A stretch of DNA of 64,000 nucleotides from Trichothermofontia sichuanensis B231 (GTDB lineage Bacteria > Cyanobacteriota > Cyanobacteriia > B231), in NCBI RefSeq assembly GCF_026240635.1, contig NZ_CP110848.1, forward strand, positions 2,448,501-2,512,500, written 5' to 3'. Shown here piece by piece: positions 42,343 through 51,086 of this stretch (the stretch's first letter is position 1; every line of letters begins with the position of its first letter). The notes beneath the pieces were generated by a model, which saw only the letters and a list, made by a program, of their open reading frames with translations, had not been told where the DNA came from and did not search any database. The translations under genes and the position numbers were made by a program.

Positions 42343-42972
42343 TTAGGGCTGTTGGAGTCTGGCGAGGTGTTTTAGGATAGCCAGGACTTGATGCAGGTCG
42401 TTGCTGGGGTTGAGGAGGGAAAAGAGGCGAGAGGTGGCGTATTGAGCAATGGGTGAGGGGGTGGCTTTGAGGAATAGGAAGTCGGTTCCGTTGGTAATGA
42501 GGCCAAAGGTGGGGTGTTTTTGTTCAGGATTGCCCAGCATATAAGCCAGGGTTTGGGGCAGGGCGCGAGTCACGGCAAAATCACTGCGTTTGGATTCGAT
42601 GACGACGAGCCAGAGTAACTGGTTGAGCACTAATACGTCGATACGACCTTGAATGACCAGACCTTCGTCTTGTAGTTCGATGGCGATGCTGGTTTCGGTG
42701 GTGATCCGAAAGGGACGACGATACAATCCAGCCAGATCGAGTAGTGGGGCGAGTACGACCATTTTGACGCTATTTTCTAGGGCCGGGGGGTCTTCAAGCA
42801 GATCTAAAAAGTTGCCTTTGACGCGATCGAGATAGACCTGTTCCATCTCTGTCAGTTTTCCAGTCTCGATCTGCCATTCTGAAAAGAACTGTGGATCGGC
42901 AGATGCCTGTAAATTGAGGCTTTGTTTGAGGGTGCGGAGGGTGACTTCAGCGGCTGGGAGGGTGGTGGTCAT
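42343..42972 (-). CDS. HsdR N-terminal-like restriction nuclease domain protein
   Basis: A 209-residue protein: SVKMVVLAPLLDLAGLYRRPF, then IQGRIDVLVLNQLLWLVVIESKRSDFAV. The acid in RIDVL and the IESK motif are the PD-(D/E)XK active site of HsdR-N-like domains. TFGLITNGTDFLFLKA follows, as in type I restriction-related proteins. It stands alone, without a helicase part. It lies 107 bases after the methylase gene. Confidence 0.75.
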   Translation of the reverse strand: MTTTLPAAEVTLRTLKQSLNLQASADPQFFSEWQIETGKLTEMEQVYLDRVKGNFLDLLEDPPALENSVKMVVLAPLLDLAGLYRRPFRITTETSIAIELQDEGLVIQGRIDVLVLNQLLWLVVIESKRSDFAVTRALPQTLAYMLGNPEQKHPTFGLITNGTDFLFLKATPSPIAQYATSRLFSLLNPSNDLHQVLAILKHLARLQQP

Positions 42973-43079
42973 CGGAGAATACCTGGAGGGATTATCTCTG
43001 TGTGCTTTGTGTCTTGTGTGTCTTGGTGGTTTTTATTCACCACTTTTATTCACCACAAAGGCACAAAGGACACGAAGGG

Positions 43080-46000
43080 TTAGAACAGTGTGGTTTGGGT
43101 GTCTCTGGTCTTTGCCTCTGTGGCTAATCGCGTGATTTCGGGCCAGGAGATGACGAGGCTGTTGTAGGCGATCGCCTCTTGGGTCCAGCCTTTGCGATCG
43201 CACAGGTTATAGAGCCGATAGGCGAGGTCGCGGGCGATTTCGCCGCTGTCTCCCAGTTTAGCCAGCAGGGCGGCGGCTCCGGTTTCGCCGTGTTGGTCGA
43301 GGGCATGGATGAGGTATTGGGTGATGAGCCAATCGGTTGCCCCCTCACCCCCAACCCCTCTCCCTAAGGGCGAGGGGAGAGAAGCTCTATCCAATAAGCG
43401 CACTTTGCCGCCCTTGGCTTCCAGGATACCCGCATCGACCATGCCTTGGACGCTGGTGTTTTTGGCTTTGCTGAGGGTTTCGGCGTCGCCGTAGGGGCCT
43501 GGGTTGAATTGGTATTGCTCGAACCAGGTGAGGGCCCAGCGGGTGTTGCTATCGAATTCGCTTTCTTGTTCGGTGAGGTATTCGTCGAGGTATTGGTTGA
43601 TCAGTTGCAGGGCAGTCCGCACCCGCATGGGGGAGCCATCGTTTTCCAGAACAGCGGCATATTGGGAGAAGACGGCCATGCCGGGACCAATGCTGGCTTG
43701 CGCTAAATCCACTGGGGCGATGTTGCCTTGCTGGAGGGTGTGGAGGGCGCGGGGGAGTTGGCGTTTGAGTTCGGTGAGGAATTGGCGACGGGTGATTTTG
43801 GGGGCATCGGTGGGGCGGGGGCGGCAGACGAGGACAATGGAAGAGGCGAGGGCGTTGGAGTTATTATCCCTGAGTCTGCCGGAGCGCTCAGTTCTCATTG
43901 GCCAAGTACCATCAATGCTGAAATTAGACTGGATCAAGCCTTCCAATATAGTTTCCCAGCCCGTGGATGCGACTTGATCGCTATCATCACTTTCCGTTTG
44001 TTTGAGCGCGTAGTAAACCGTGACGGGATAGTTGCGGTGATTAAGGTTATTCGCTCGATGAAAAAATTTCACTAACCCTGCTTCAAAAAAATCTTTCGCT
44101 TGGGTATGCCCTCCATGTCGAAAATGATCGGCGACCAATTCTTGAGCTTTGGGAACAAGAACCGTATTAAAAATACTGGGATAGATAGCACCAAGAGAAC
44201 GGCGTAACCAAACATAGAAGAAATCTGATAAGTCTGCGTAACCAATGTTGTCGTAATAAGGTGGATCGGTGGAGATGAGTTTGGGGGTGGTGTCGTGGGG
44301 GTGAGGGGCAGTTGCGTCGTGTTGGGTGACGTGTCCATCCGTACTTGTTGGATCACTCTCCAAGACTTTGACAACCCAATCAATTGCACTATTAAAGTTT
44401 CCAGTTGAGTTACTCATTGGATTGGCTTCGGCAAAATCCCAAGTCATTGGAATAGCTTGCCTGCCAAACGTATGCTCAACCTTTACATATCCGACATTCC
44501 AGCTACAAATTGTTGAGCATCTATCTGCTAGTCGATCGACGGCAAACGTCAAATAAACACTTATCGCCTCTCCATAGGCTCTTGCTCCGGTTCCGCCCTC
44601 TGCCAGGGGCACATCATCATCCGGTAGGCCAGCGGCAAGAGCATCCTGAGTTGCCCGTTCCCGTGCTTCCCCCACCAGATCGCTGAAGGTGGTGAGGGCA
44701 ACCAATTGCCGGGGGGTGAAGAGATCGGCGTGTTTGGTCATGCCGTAATTTTGGACGCGAAATCCTAACGCCTTTTTGGGTAAATCTGTATCTGGTTTCC
44801 ACTGGGGTTGGGCGGCATTGGCGATGGCTTCCTGTTCCGCCGTCGGTGCCAGATACACCCGTCCGTTTTGACCCTCAGCCACAATGGCCATCATTTGGGC
44901 ACCCATGCGTCCGGCGCGGCCTTCTTGGCGCACATACTCCAGCGGCACGGGCGTTTCGCAGGCGATGCAGCGTGCCCCTTTGCGATCTACCGTGCCTTCT
45001 GGGGCTTTGCCCTGGCCTGATTTGACGATGAACCGGATTTGAGGAGTGAGGATGGAGGAGTGAGAAGTGAGAGGAGAAGGTTCATCCTTACTCACTTCTC
45101 TTTCCTCTTTTCTCTCTTCTACAACCGGCTCTACCCAAGCCTCCTTCCCCTTCTTGGTCGAAAGCTGAAACGATCGCACCAGCGGCATCGCACACCCACA
45201 CGCCGGGTTCGGACATTTCACTGTTCGTGCCCATAGCCAGGCGATGACGGTAGCTTTGCCCTCACCCCCGGCCCCTCTCCCAGAGGGCGAGGGGAGAAAA
45301 GCAGTAGAGATTTGAGCCAAGGCTTTGGGAAGATTTGTTTCAACGAGATGGCTACTGAGTCGAACAAAGCGCAATCCTAGAGATTCCAGCAATTCTTGAC
45401 GCTGGCGATCGAGGTCTTGCTGAGTGTCATGAACTGGGCCATCCACCTCAACAATTAGAGCCTCTTCTTTGCAGAAGAAATCCACCACAAACACGCCGAT
45501 AGGGTGTTGCCGCCTAAACTTGCGACCCTCTAATTTCCGGTTACGCAACATCTCCCACAAAATCGCCTCAGAGGGTGTAGACTCCTGTCGAAGTTGCCGA
45601 GCCACCTCCTGCATTTTCTTCTGAGTTGCCACAGAAATTTCCCACTTCTCTGGCTCCCCCTCGCCCCTAGGGAGAGGGGGTTGGGGGGTGAGGGAAACCT
45701 TCGGATATAGATGCCCAATCTGCTGAAATGCCTCATCTCGCATCCATTTCCCGTAATACCGCACATCCGCCGCTAAGCCCTGCGCCCCCCGCCACAATGA
45801 GATACTTTTCTTAGCCCGATCTTCAGGATTGACCGGAGATTTATCCTTAAACTTCGGCGGAATTTCGATTAAAGCCTTATTGATCAACACCGCCACCGGG
45901 TTCAAATCACTGGCATGGGCCTCTAGCCCCAAGCGCTGCGCCTCCAACGGAATTGATCCGCCTCCGGCAAACGGGTCATACATGGGTGGGGCATACTTCG

Positions 46001-46442
46001 CAATATAGGCTCGCACCGCCTCCGGCTTTGTGGGTGGCTCCTCGCCCCGCTCCCACGCCAGACACCGGGCAATCTCCCGCTGCGCCGCTTCTAGTACGCC
46101 AGAGTTGGGATCATTCACGTCATCCCATGACACCAACCCTCGGACAACCTGCTTCTGATTCCCCTTCTTGTCCGTTTCCGTCTCAATCCGCCCCAAAATA
46201 TCAAATAGCCGCTGCCGTTCCCGCGTTTGGTCTGCCTCCGTCGGAAACTTGTCGGGCCAGCTAGAGGGGTCATCCACCAGCGAAGCCCATAAAACTGCTC
46301 TTGCTGTTGCCGTGGGTTTGCGAGACCACCACAGATGCAGGGTGGAAGGATGCCCATGCCGGATCGACTTTTCGCGGGCCGATTCCATATTGATGGCTTC
46401 TAGGGGCAGGGCAACTTCGATCAGTTTTTTGCGGTAAGTCAT
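43080..46442 (-). CDS. DUF1156 adenine-type DNA methylase with inserted DUF559 domain
   Basis: The N-terminal DUF1156 reads KLIEVALPLEAINMESAREKSIRHGHPSTLHLWWSR-type (start ATG 46442). The SAM-binding motif YDPFAGGGSIPLEAQ is near 154, and the catalytic DPPYYDNIGYADL near 725. Zn-ribbon-like Cys pairs occur in VKCPNPACGCAM and ARCIACETP. The normal family sequence is broken by four in-frame inserts: a DUF559 domain at about 265-380 bounded by repeat-coded peptides, a Ser/Glu-rich stretch near 450, and SLPSPLGRGVGGEG near 1025. DUF1156 methylases occur with DUF499 and SNF2 proteins in defence islands; here it would modify host DNA. Confidence 0.85.
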   Translation of the reverse strand: MTYRKKLIEVALPLEAINMESAREKSIRHGHPSTLHLWWSRKPTATARAVLWASLVDDPSSWPDKFPTEADQTRERQRLFDILGRIETETDKKGNQKQVVRGLVSWDDVNDPNSGVLEAAQREIARCLAWERGEEPPTKPEAVRAYIAKYAPPMYDPFAGGGSIPLEAQRLGLEAHASDLNPVAVLINKALIEIPPKFKDKSPVNPEDRAKKSISLWRGAQGLAADVRYYGKWMRDEAFQQIGHLYPKVSLTPQPPLPRGEGEPEKWEISVATQKKMQEVARQLRQESTPSEAILWEMLRNRKLEGRKFRRQHPIGVFVVDFFCKEEALIVEVDGPVHDTQQDLDRQRQELLESLGLRFVRLSSHLVETNLPKALAQISTAFLPSPSGRGAGGEGKATVIAWLWARTVKCPNPACGCAMPLVRSFQLSTKKGKEAWVEPVVEERKEEREVSKDEPSPLTSHSSILTPQIRFIVKSGQGKAPEGTVDRKGARCIACETPVPLEYVRQEGRAGRMGAQMMAIVAEGQNGRVYLAPTAEQEAIANAAQPQWKPDTDLPKKALGFRVQNYGMTKHADLFTPRQLVALTTFSDLVGEARERATQDALAAGLPDDDVPLAEGGTGARAYGEAISVYLTFAVDRLADRCSTICSWNVGYVKVEHTFGRQAIPMTWDFAEANPMSNSTGNFNSAIDWVVKVLESDPTSTDGHVTQHDATAPHPHDTTPKLISTDPPYYDNIGYADLSDFFYVWLRRSLGAIYPSIFNTVLVPKAQELVADHFRHGGHTQAKDFFEAGLVKFFHRANNLNHRNYPVTVYYALKQTESDDSDQVASTGWETILEGLIQSNFSIDGTWPMRTERSGRLRDNNSNALASSIVLVCRPRPTDAPKITRRQFLTELKRQLPRALHTLQQGNIAPVDLAQASIGPGMAVFSQYAAVLENDGSPMRVRTALQLINQYLDEYLTEQESEFDSNTRWALTWFEQYQFNPGPYGDAETLSKAKNTSVQGMVDAGILEAKGGKVRLLDRASLPSPLGRGVGGEGATDWLITQYLIHALDQHGETGAAALLAKLGDSGEIARDLAYRLYNLCDRKGWTQEAIAYNSLVISWPEITRLATEAKTRDTQTTLF
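43341..43380. repeat. Palindromic REP-like repeat inside the methylase gene
   Basis: CCCTCACCCCCAACCCCTCT, then CCCTAAGGGCGAGGGGAGA. On the minus strand it encodes LPSPLGRGVGGEG in frame. It is related to the cores of the intergenic MITE families. Confidence 0.85.
45259..45694. mobile_element. DUF559 insertion bounded by inverted REP-like repeats
   Basis: The left repeat (45259-45297) reads CCCTCACCCCCGGCCCCTCT and encodes PSPSGRGAGGEG. The right repeat (45656-45694) is in the opposite sense, ending GGTTGGGGGGTGAGGG, and encodes LTPQPPLPRGEG. Between them lies a complete DUF559 (Vsr-like PD-(D/E)XK) domain: AILWEMLRNRKLEGRKFRRQ, then FVVDFFCKEEALIVEVDG. The whole block keeps the methylase frame. 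Confidence 0.8.
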
Positions 46443-46482
46443 AGTTAAAAAAAACACAGAGATACAGAGGGCACGGAGATTA

Positions 46483-46689
46483 TTAGAGGTCGGATTCTGT
46501 GAGGTTAGCTTGTTTCATAAAATGGCGAAGCAGGCCAACTTTGAGATCCTTATTGCCGTGAATTGGGACGGAAATGCGGGTCAATTCACCAGGTTTTATA
46601 TAAATGTGATGGCTGCCCTGTACCCGAATCAATTGCCATCCCTTACGCTCCAGAATCTTGGCAAACTGCTTTCCTGAAATGGACTTCAT
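46483..46689 (-). CDS. hicA: HicA-type mRNA interferase toxin
   Basis: A 68-residue protein: MKSISGKQFAKILERKGWQLIRVQGSHHIYIK, then ISVPIHGNKDLKVGLLRHFMKQANLT. GSHHIY with its catalytic histidine is the HicA double-stranded-RNA-binding-like fold. It cleaves mRNA and is held by HicB. The start overlaps the HicB stop by four bases. Confidence 0.92.
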   Translation of the reverse strand: MKSISGKQFAKILERKGWQLIRVQGSHHIYIKPGELTRISVPIHGNKDLKVGLLRHFMKQANLTESDL

Positions 46690-46889
46690 ACAGCAATTTC
46701 CATGATCCGGCTGTTCTCGGAATCTGAAGGCGTTTCGATGTCCACCGACAAGCAACCCTCGATCGCCTCATAAAGGTTTTCGAGCAACTCTTCAAAGCTA
46801 TCTCCTTGCGTCGCACATCCTGGAATGGCAGGCACTTCTGCCCAGTAGCCCCCTTCTTTCGCCTCATAAACAATAATTTTTAACTTCAT
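46686..46889 (-). CDS. hicB: HicB-type antitoxin
   Basis: A 67-residue protein: MKLKIIVYEAKEGGYWAEVPAIPGCATQGDSFEELLENLYEAIEG-type partial RNase H fold of HicB. It lacks the C-terminal DNA-binding domain of longer HicB proteins. It precedes hicA and would neutralise it. It lies inside the defence operon. Confidence 0.9.
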   Translation of the reverse strand: MKLKIIVYEAKEGGYWAEVPAIPGCATQGDSFEELLENLYEAIEGCLSVDIETPSDSENSRIMEIAV

Positions 46890-46914
46890 CGTTTTTTATC
46901 CCTATCAGTAAAAA

Positions 46915-47202
46915 TTATAGATTGAGATAATCCAGTTCATCAGCTTCTGAATTCCATTCTGTCATTATTGCCGAGATTGCTTCCCACTCTTGGGCAGGTA
47001 CAGCAGGTTCAAACGGGTCATCGTAGCGATAAGGTTGTTTTCCCTGAAGCGGATACTCGGTTTGTTGGGGCGGGGATGCTGACTGTTCCTTTGGCTGCTC
47101 CAGGATAATGATTTCTACGGTATCCCCAGCATGAAAAGGTAATCCTTTCAGGATGAGAGTGCCGTCCTCGATTAGGGTTGCTGCTAGCTTATGGGCATTC
47201 AT
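46915..47202 (-). CDS. AbrB-like small protein, possible antitoxin
   Basis: A 95-residue protein: MNAHKLAATLIEDGTLILKGLPFHAGDTVEIIILEQ is a small beta-fold resembling AbrB/SpoVT-like antitoxins common in cyanobacteria. A Pro/Gln linker and an acidic helix (QEWEAISAIMTEWNSEADELDYL) follow. There is no adjacent cognate toxin. ATG 47202 is used over an upstream frame start. Confidence 0.65.
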   Translation of the reverse strand: MNAHKLAATLIEDGTLILKGLPFHAGDTVEIIILEQPKEQSASPPQQTEYPLQGKQPYRYDDPFEPAVPAQEWEAISAIMTEWNSEADELDYLNL

Positions 47203-47245
47203 AAATTTAACTCCTGAATAATAAAGAACCACAGAGACACAGAGA

Positions 47246-50200
47246 TCACAGAGGTTTCTCCCCTCTCTCCCACAACTCCTGCCACTCGTAGTTCACGCTA
47301 CTGGCTCCAAAATCGGGCTCCCGCTGAAACGGCTGTCGCACATAGCGCACCATGCACCCCTCACCCGGCATGGCATAGGTACCTGAACTCGCCTTCACCC
47401 TGAACACATCCCCCTCTAGAAAATTCTGATCCACCGGCACCTGCACCAACGCCAAAATAAAGTTATCAGGCTTATTCAGCGCCGTCAGAATTTCATTTTT
47501 AGTGACCGTAACCTCCGCCCCCTCGATCCGACCCTTCACCTCAATAAACCGTAACTGCCCAGTCCCCGGTACTACCGATTCAATGTCATACCCACATCTC
47601 TGGTCACTCACATCCCGTGGTTCATACCCCAACGCCCGTTCTGCGGCTATCACCGCCGCCATTGCAGCAAGCTCAACCCGCTTTGTTTCTTGCGCAAACG
47701 TGCTAGTCGTCGCGGCCCGTTTGCCTTGCAGCCGTTGCAATAGCCCGATCGGCACCACTAGCGCCCGACCGATAATTACTGGAGGTAGGGGAGACAGCTT
47801 GCGTTCCTGTTCCAACTCAGCCAGCCGCTTTTGCAAGCGATCGGCCAACTCATCCGCCCGTTGCCGTGCTTTGGCAGAGTTGAGCTTAGCATTTGGCTTA
47901 CCCGCCCGCTCCTGAAGCTGGAGTTCAGTAGCGCGATAATCCCAGTAGTTGATCTCTTTGGTGAGGCGATCTTTGACCGCCCGCTCCGTCTTATCCAATA
48001 ACTCCAGTTTGCGTTCCCGCACCTCTTGGAGGTGTTGAGAGGCGAGGTGGGTAATGGCATAGGTGATGGCCTGGTCTTCTAGGTTTGAACCACAAAGGTA
48101 CAACGAACACAAAGGATCGCTGAGGAGGGTTTGTTCTTCTGGGGTGCAGGGTCGGTAGTCGAGATAGGGCGCATACCCTGCATTTCTGACTTGGTGCCCT
48201 TCGTGCCTTTGTGGTTGTATCACTTCCACATACTGCATCCGCCGCGACACCACCCGCCGCCGCCCATCCCGCTCCGTCCGCGCATCCTGAATCGAATGCT
48301 CCAGATACACCAGCGCACGGACTTCCTCTCCCGGATCGTTTTCGTCTACCAGAATGGCTCCCTGCCGCAGCACATCCCGATACCGCTCCAACGTCAAATC
48401 CAGTACCGCATTCAGCAGGGGATGACCAGGGCAAATAAAAGCCGCCTCCGGTTTGCCAGAGACATATCGCCGATCCTTGTCAAAACAAATGCGCTCGTAT
48501 TGCCGCAAAATCGGTTCGCTGCGTCCCATCCCCCGGTCATAACTGCGAATTACCGCCGGCACATGGGTAATTTCATAGCGTTTGGTCTCCCGCTGCCGAA
48601 TCGTGCCGCCTAATTGCTGGAAGGCTTCTAGGAAAAAAGAGGCAATGAAATGGGGCTGAAGTTTGCGGGCTTCGGCGCGTTCCATTTCCTGGCGGATCTG
48701 CTGCACCTTGGTGGCATCCATTGAGTCCCGTGCCAGGGCGCGTTCTTCCAGTAACTCCCGCAGACGAGCTTGGTCAAGCCGATCGCTCACCACCTGATCT
48801 AGCTTGGCTTTCACCTCCGGGCGATCGCCATAGCGAATCGCTTCAATCAGCAGTTCCCGCAACTCCTTCCCAGCAATAGCCTTGCCCAACACATCAAACA
48901 CCTGGCCACCGAGGGCTTTTTGTTCAATCTCCAGCTTCTTGAGCAGCGCCAGATACACCTCCCCCTCACGGGTCCCCGCCGCCACCAAGTTCCAAAGATG
49001 ACAAACCTCCGTCTGCCCAATCCGGTGAATCCGCCCAAACCGTTGCTCTAGCCGATTCGGGTTCCAGGGCAGATCATAGTTCACCATCAAATGCGCCCGT
49101 TGCAGGTTAATCCCCTCCCCCGCTGCATCCGTCGCAATCAACACCTGCACCGCCGCATCCTGCTTAAACGCTTCCTCCGATCGCTTGCGCTCCTCCCGCC
49201 CCATCCCCCCGTGGATCGTCACCACCGCCTCCGATCGTCCCAGTAGGGTCGTAATTTGATCCACCAGATAGTTTAGGGTGTCCCGATGTTCAGTAAAGAC
49301 GACCAGTTTGCGCGACGAACCACCAAGACACAAAGACCACAAAGGGTTTTCTTCGTGTCCTTTGTGCCTTTGTGGTGAAAAAATCGCCTGAATCACCCGC
49401 GACAACTCCTCCCACTTGCGATCGCATCCACTCCGCCGCACCCGCAGCGCCAACGCCTCCAACTCCTGTAGCCGTTCAATCTCGGCTTGTAGCTCCGCGA
49501 TCGTCCGCGCTGCCGTCGCCAGATCCACCACCCCTTCTTCCGCAGACTCCCATTCCTCCGCCGTCAAATCCTCCTCATCCAACTTACCCCGAAGACACAA
49601 AGACCACAAAGACTCTTCTTCGTGACCTTTGTGCCTTTGTGGTTCCCGCTCCTCCCGCAACCGCTTCTCCAAGCGTTCCCGTCGCCGCCGCAACGACTGA
49701 TAAATCGCCTCCGGTGACGAGGCCAACCGCCGCTGCAAAATCGTCAGCGCAAACCCGACTGTCCCCTTGCGCCCCTCATTGGCCAGCGCCTCCGCCCGAT
49801 TAAACTCCTCCCGCACATAGTCCGTCACCCGCCCATACAACACCGCCTCCAACGCCGACAGGGCATACTGCACCGTATGCGCCCGCCGCTCTGGAAACAA
49901 CGGCTTACCATCGAACTTCAGCAGATCCTCCTTTACCAGCCGCCGCATCAAATCCGACACATCACAGGTATGCACCCCATCGCGGAAGCGCCCCTCAAAG
50001 CGATCGCCATCCAGCAGCGCCAGAAACAATTGAAAATCCTCTTCCTTCCCATTGTGGGGCGTCGCCGTCATTAACAAGAAATGGCGCGTCAGCCTTGACA
50101 GCACCTTCCCCAACTTGTAGCGCTTGGTTTCCCTAACTTCACCCCCAAAAAACGAAGCCGATAATTTGTGCGCCTCATCCACCACCACCAGATCCCACTC

Positions 50201-50866
50201 CGTCTGTCCTAGCTTCGCTTGCAGGCGCTCATCCCGACTGAGCTTGTCCAACCGCGCAATCACCAGCGGCATCTCCAGCAAAACATTGCCCGTCCGGGCC
50301 GCCTCGATCCGGTCATTCGTCAAAATCTCAAACGGCAGATGAAACTTTTGAGACAACTCATCCTGCCACTGCACTGCTAAACTGCCCGGACACACGATCA
50401 GACATCGCTGCAAATCCCCCCGAATCAGCAACTCCCGGATCAACAGCCCCGCCATAATCGTCTTCCCCGCCCCCGGATCATCCGCCAGCAAAAACCGCAG
50501 CGGCTGACGGGTCAGCATCTCGCCATACACCGCCGTAATCTGGTGGGGTAAAGGTTCCACCAACGAGGTATGCACCGCCAGCAGCGGATCAAATAAGTGG
50601 GCCAGCCGAATGCGATGGGCTTCGGATACCAGCCGCAGCAATGCCCCATCGCCATCAAAGCGCCACGATCGCCCTTCCGTCACAATTTCTAACGTGGGTT
50701 CGCGATCGCGAAACAGCAGTTCCGTATAGGGCTGACCATGCACATCTTTGTAGGTCAGTTCAACCGCGTCACTCCCATGCCATTTCAGGTCAATCACCGT
50801 AACAGGCTGATTCGGTAGAATGCCCCTAACTGTAGTGCCGCGGGTGAGATCTTCAAGTTGGGCCAT
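47246..50866 (-). CDS. SNF2-family helicase with DUF3883 domain
   Basis: The 1206-residue protein has Walker A LADDPGAGKTIMAGLL (about 128-143), VVVDEAHKL (about 225-235), LLMTATPHNG, and motifs V-VI (IATDAAGEGINLQRAHLMVNYDLPWNPNRLEQRFGRIHRIGQ-type). The C-terminus holds DUF3883, CGYDIESVVPG then RFIEVKGR. It is probably the first gene of the defence operon. Palindromic repeats are inserted in frame near residues 408-427 (PQRHKGHEEESLWSLCL), 496-516 (PQRHKGHEENPLWSLCL) and 881-927 (PQRHEGHQ...). A role as a DNA translocase in restriction is inferred from partners. Confidence 0.88.
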   Translation of the reverse strand: MAQLEDLTRGTTVRGILPNQPVTVIDLKWHGSDAVELTYKDVHGQPYTELLFRDREPTLEIVTEGRSWRFDGDGALLRLVSEAHRIRLAHLFDPLLAVHTSLVEPLPHQITAVYGEMLTRQPLRFLLADDPGAGKTIMAGLLIRELLIRGDLQRCLIVCPGSLAVQWQDELSQKFHLPFEILTNDRIEAARTGNVLLEMPLVIARLDKLSRDERLQAKLGQTEWDLVVVDEAHKLSASFFGGEVRETKRYKLGKVLSRLTRHFLLMTATPHNGKEEDFQLFLALLDGDRFEGRFRDGVHTCDVSDLMRRLVKEDLLKFDGKPLFPERRAHTVQYALSALEAVLYGRVTDYVREEFNRAEALANEGRKGTVGFALTILQRRLASSPEAIYQSLRRRRERLEKRLREEREPQRHKGHEEESLWSLCLRGKLDEEDLTAEEWESAEEGVVDLATAARTIAELQAEIERLQELEALALRVRRSGCDRKWEELSRVIQAIFSPQRHKGHEENPLWSLCLGGSSRKLVVFTEHRDTLNYLVDQITTLLGRSEAVVTIHGGMGREERKRSEEAFKQDAAVQVLIATDAAGEGINLQRAHLMVNYDLPWNPNRLEQRFGRIHRIGQTEVCHLWNLVAAGTREGEVYLALLKKLEIEQKALGGQVFDVLGKAIAGKELRELLIEAIRYGDRPEVKAKLDQVVSDRLDQARLRELLEERALARDSMDATKVQQIRQEMERAEARKLQPHFIASFFLEAFQQLGGTIRQRETKRYEITHVPAVIRSYDRGMGRSEPILRQYERICFDKDRRYVSGKPEAAFICPGHPLLNAVLDLTLERYRDVLRQGAILVDENDPGEEVRALVYLEHSIQDARTERDGRRRVVSRRMQYVEVIQPQRHEGHQVRNAGYAPYLDYRPCTPEEQTLLSDPLCSLYLCGSNLEDQAITYAITHLASQHLQEVRERKLELLDKTERAVKDRLTKEINYWDYRATELQLQERAGKPNAKLNSAKARQRADELADRLQKRLAELEQERKLSPLPPVIIGRALVVPIGLLQRLQGKRAATTSTFAQETKRVELAAMAAVIAAERALGYEPRDVSDQRCGYDIESVVPGTGQLRFIEVKGRIEGAEVTVTKNEILTALNKPDNFILALVQVPVDQNFLEGDVFRVKASSGTYAMPGEGCMVRYVRQPFQREPDFGASSVNYEWQELWERGEKPL
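48088..48218. repeat. Divergent pair of half-palindromic repeats inside the helicase gene
   Basis: AACCACAAAGGTACAACGAA at the left and CCCTTCGTGCCTTTGTGGTT at the right are inverted copies separated by about 90 bases of coding sequence. They belong to the same family as 49318-49377. Confidence 0.75.
49318..49377. repeat. Palindromic repeat coding in frame in the helicase gene
   Basis: ACCACCAAGACACAAAGACC and, inverted, TCCTTTGTGCCTTTGTGGT. It encodes PQRHKGHEENPLWSLCLGGS. Intergenic relatives lie near 43040-43080, 46450 and 47230. Confidence 0.88.
49588..49643. repeat. Palindromic repeat coding in frame in the helicase gene
   Basis: CCGAAGACACAAAGACCACA and, inverted, ACCTTTGTGCCTTTGTGGTT. 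It encodes PQRHKGHEEESLWSLCLRG on the minus strand. Same family as the copy at 49318. Confidence 0.88.
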
Positions 50867-51086
50867 AGCCTAACAGTTTTGAGGAATCGCGTCGTGCGGA
50901 AAAGTAAGACTCGCCATTCCTCACAGTATACAGCCGCTCTCCATCCCCTGAAGTGCAAAGAACCCTTACACTGCAAGGGTTTTAGCGACACCTGGCATCT
51001 CAGGGGCAGCAGCAACGCCATCACTCAACAAGAACACCCAGCCTAAGAGTCGCTGACTATTGACAGATTCAGGCTACGGTAAATCG

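Noticed and set aside
43341..43380. CRISPR-like repetition of GC-rich palindromes
   Set aside because: Copies are dispersed and lack regular spacers; they are REP/MITE-type repeats. No CRISPR array or cas gene was seen.
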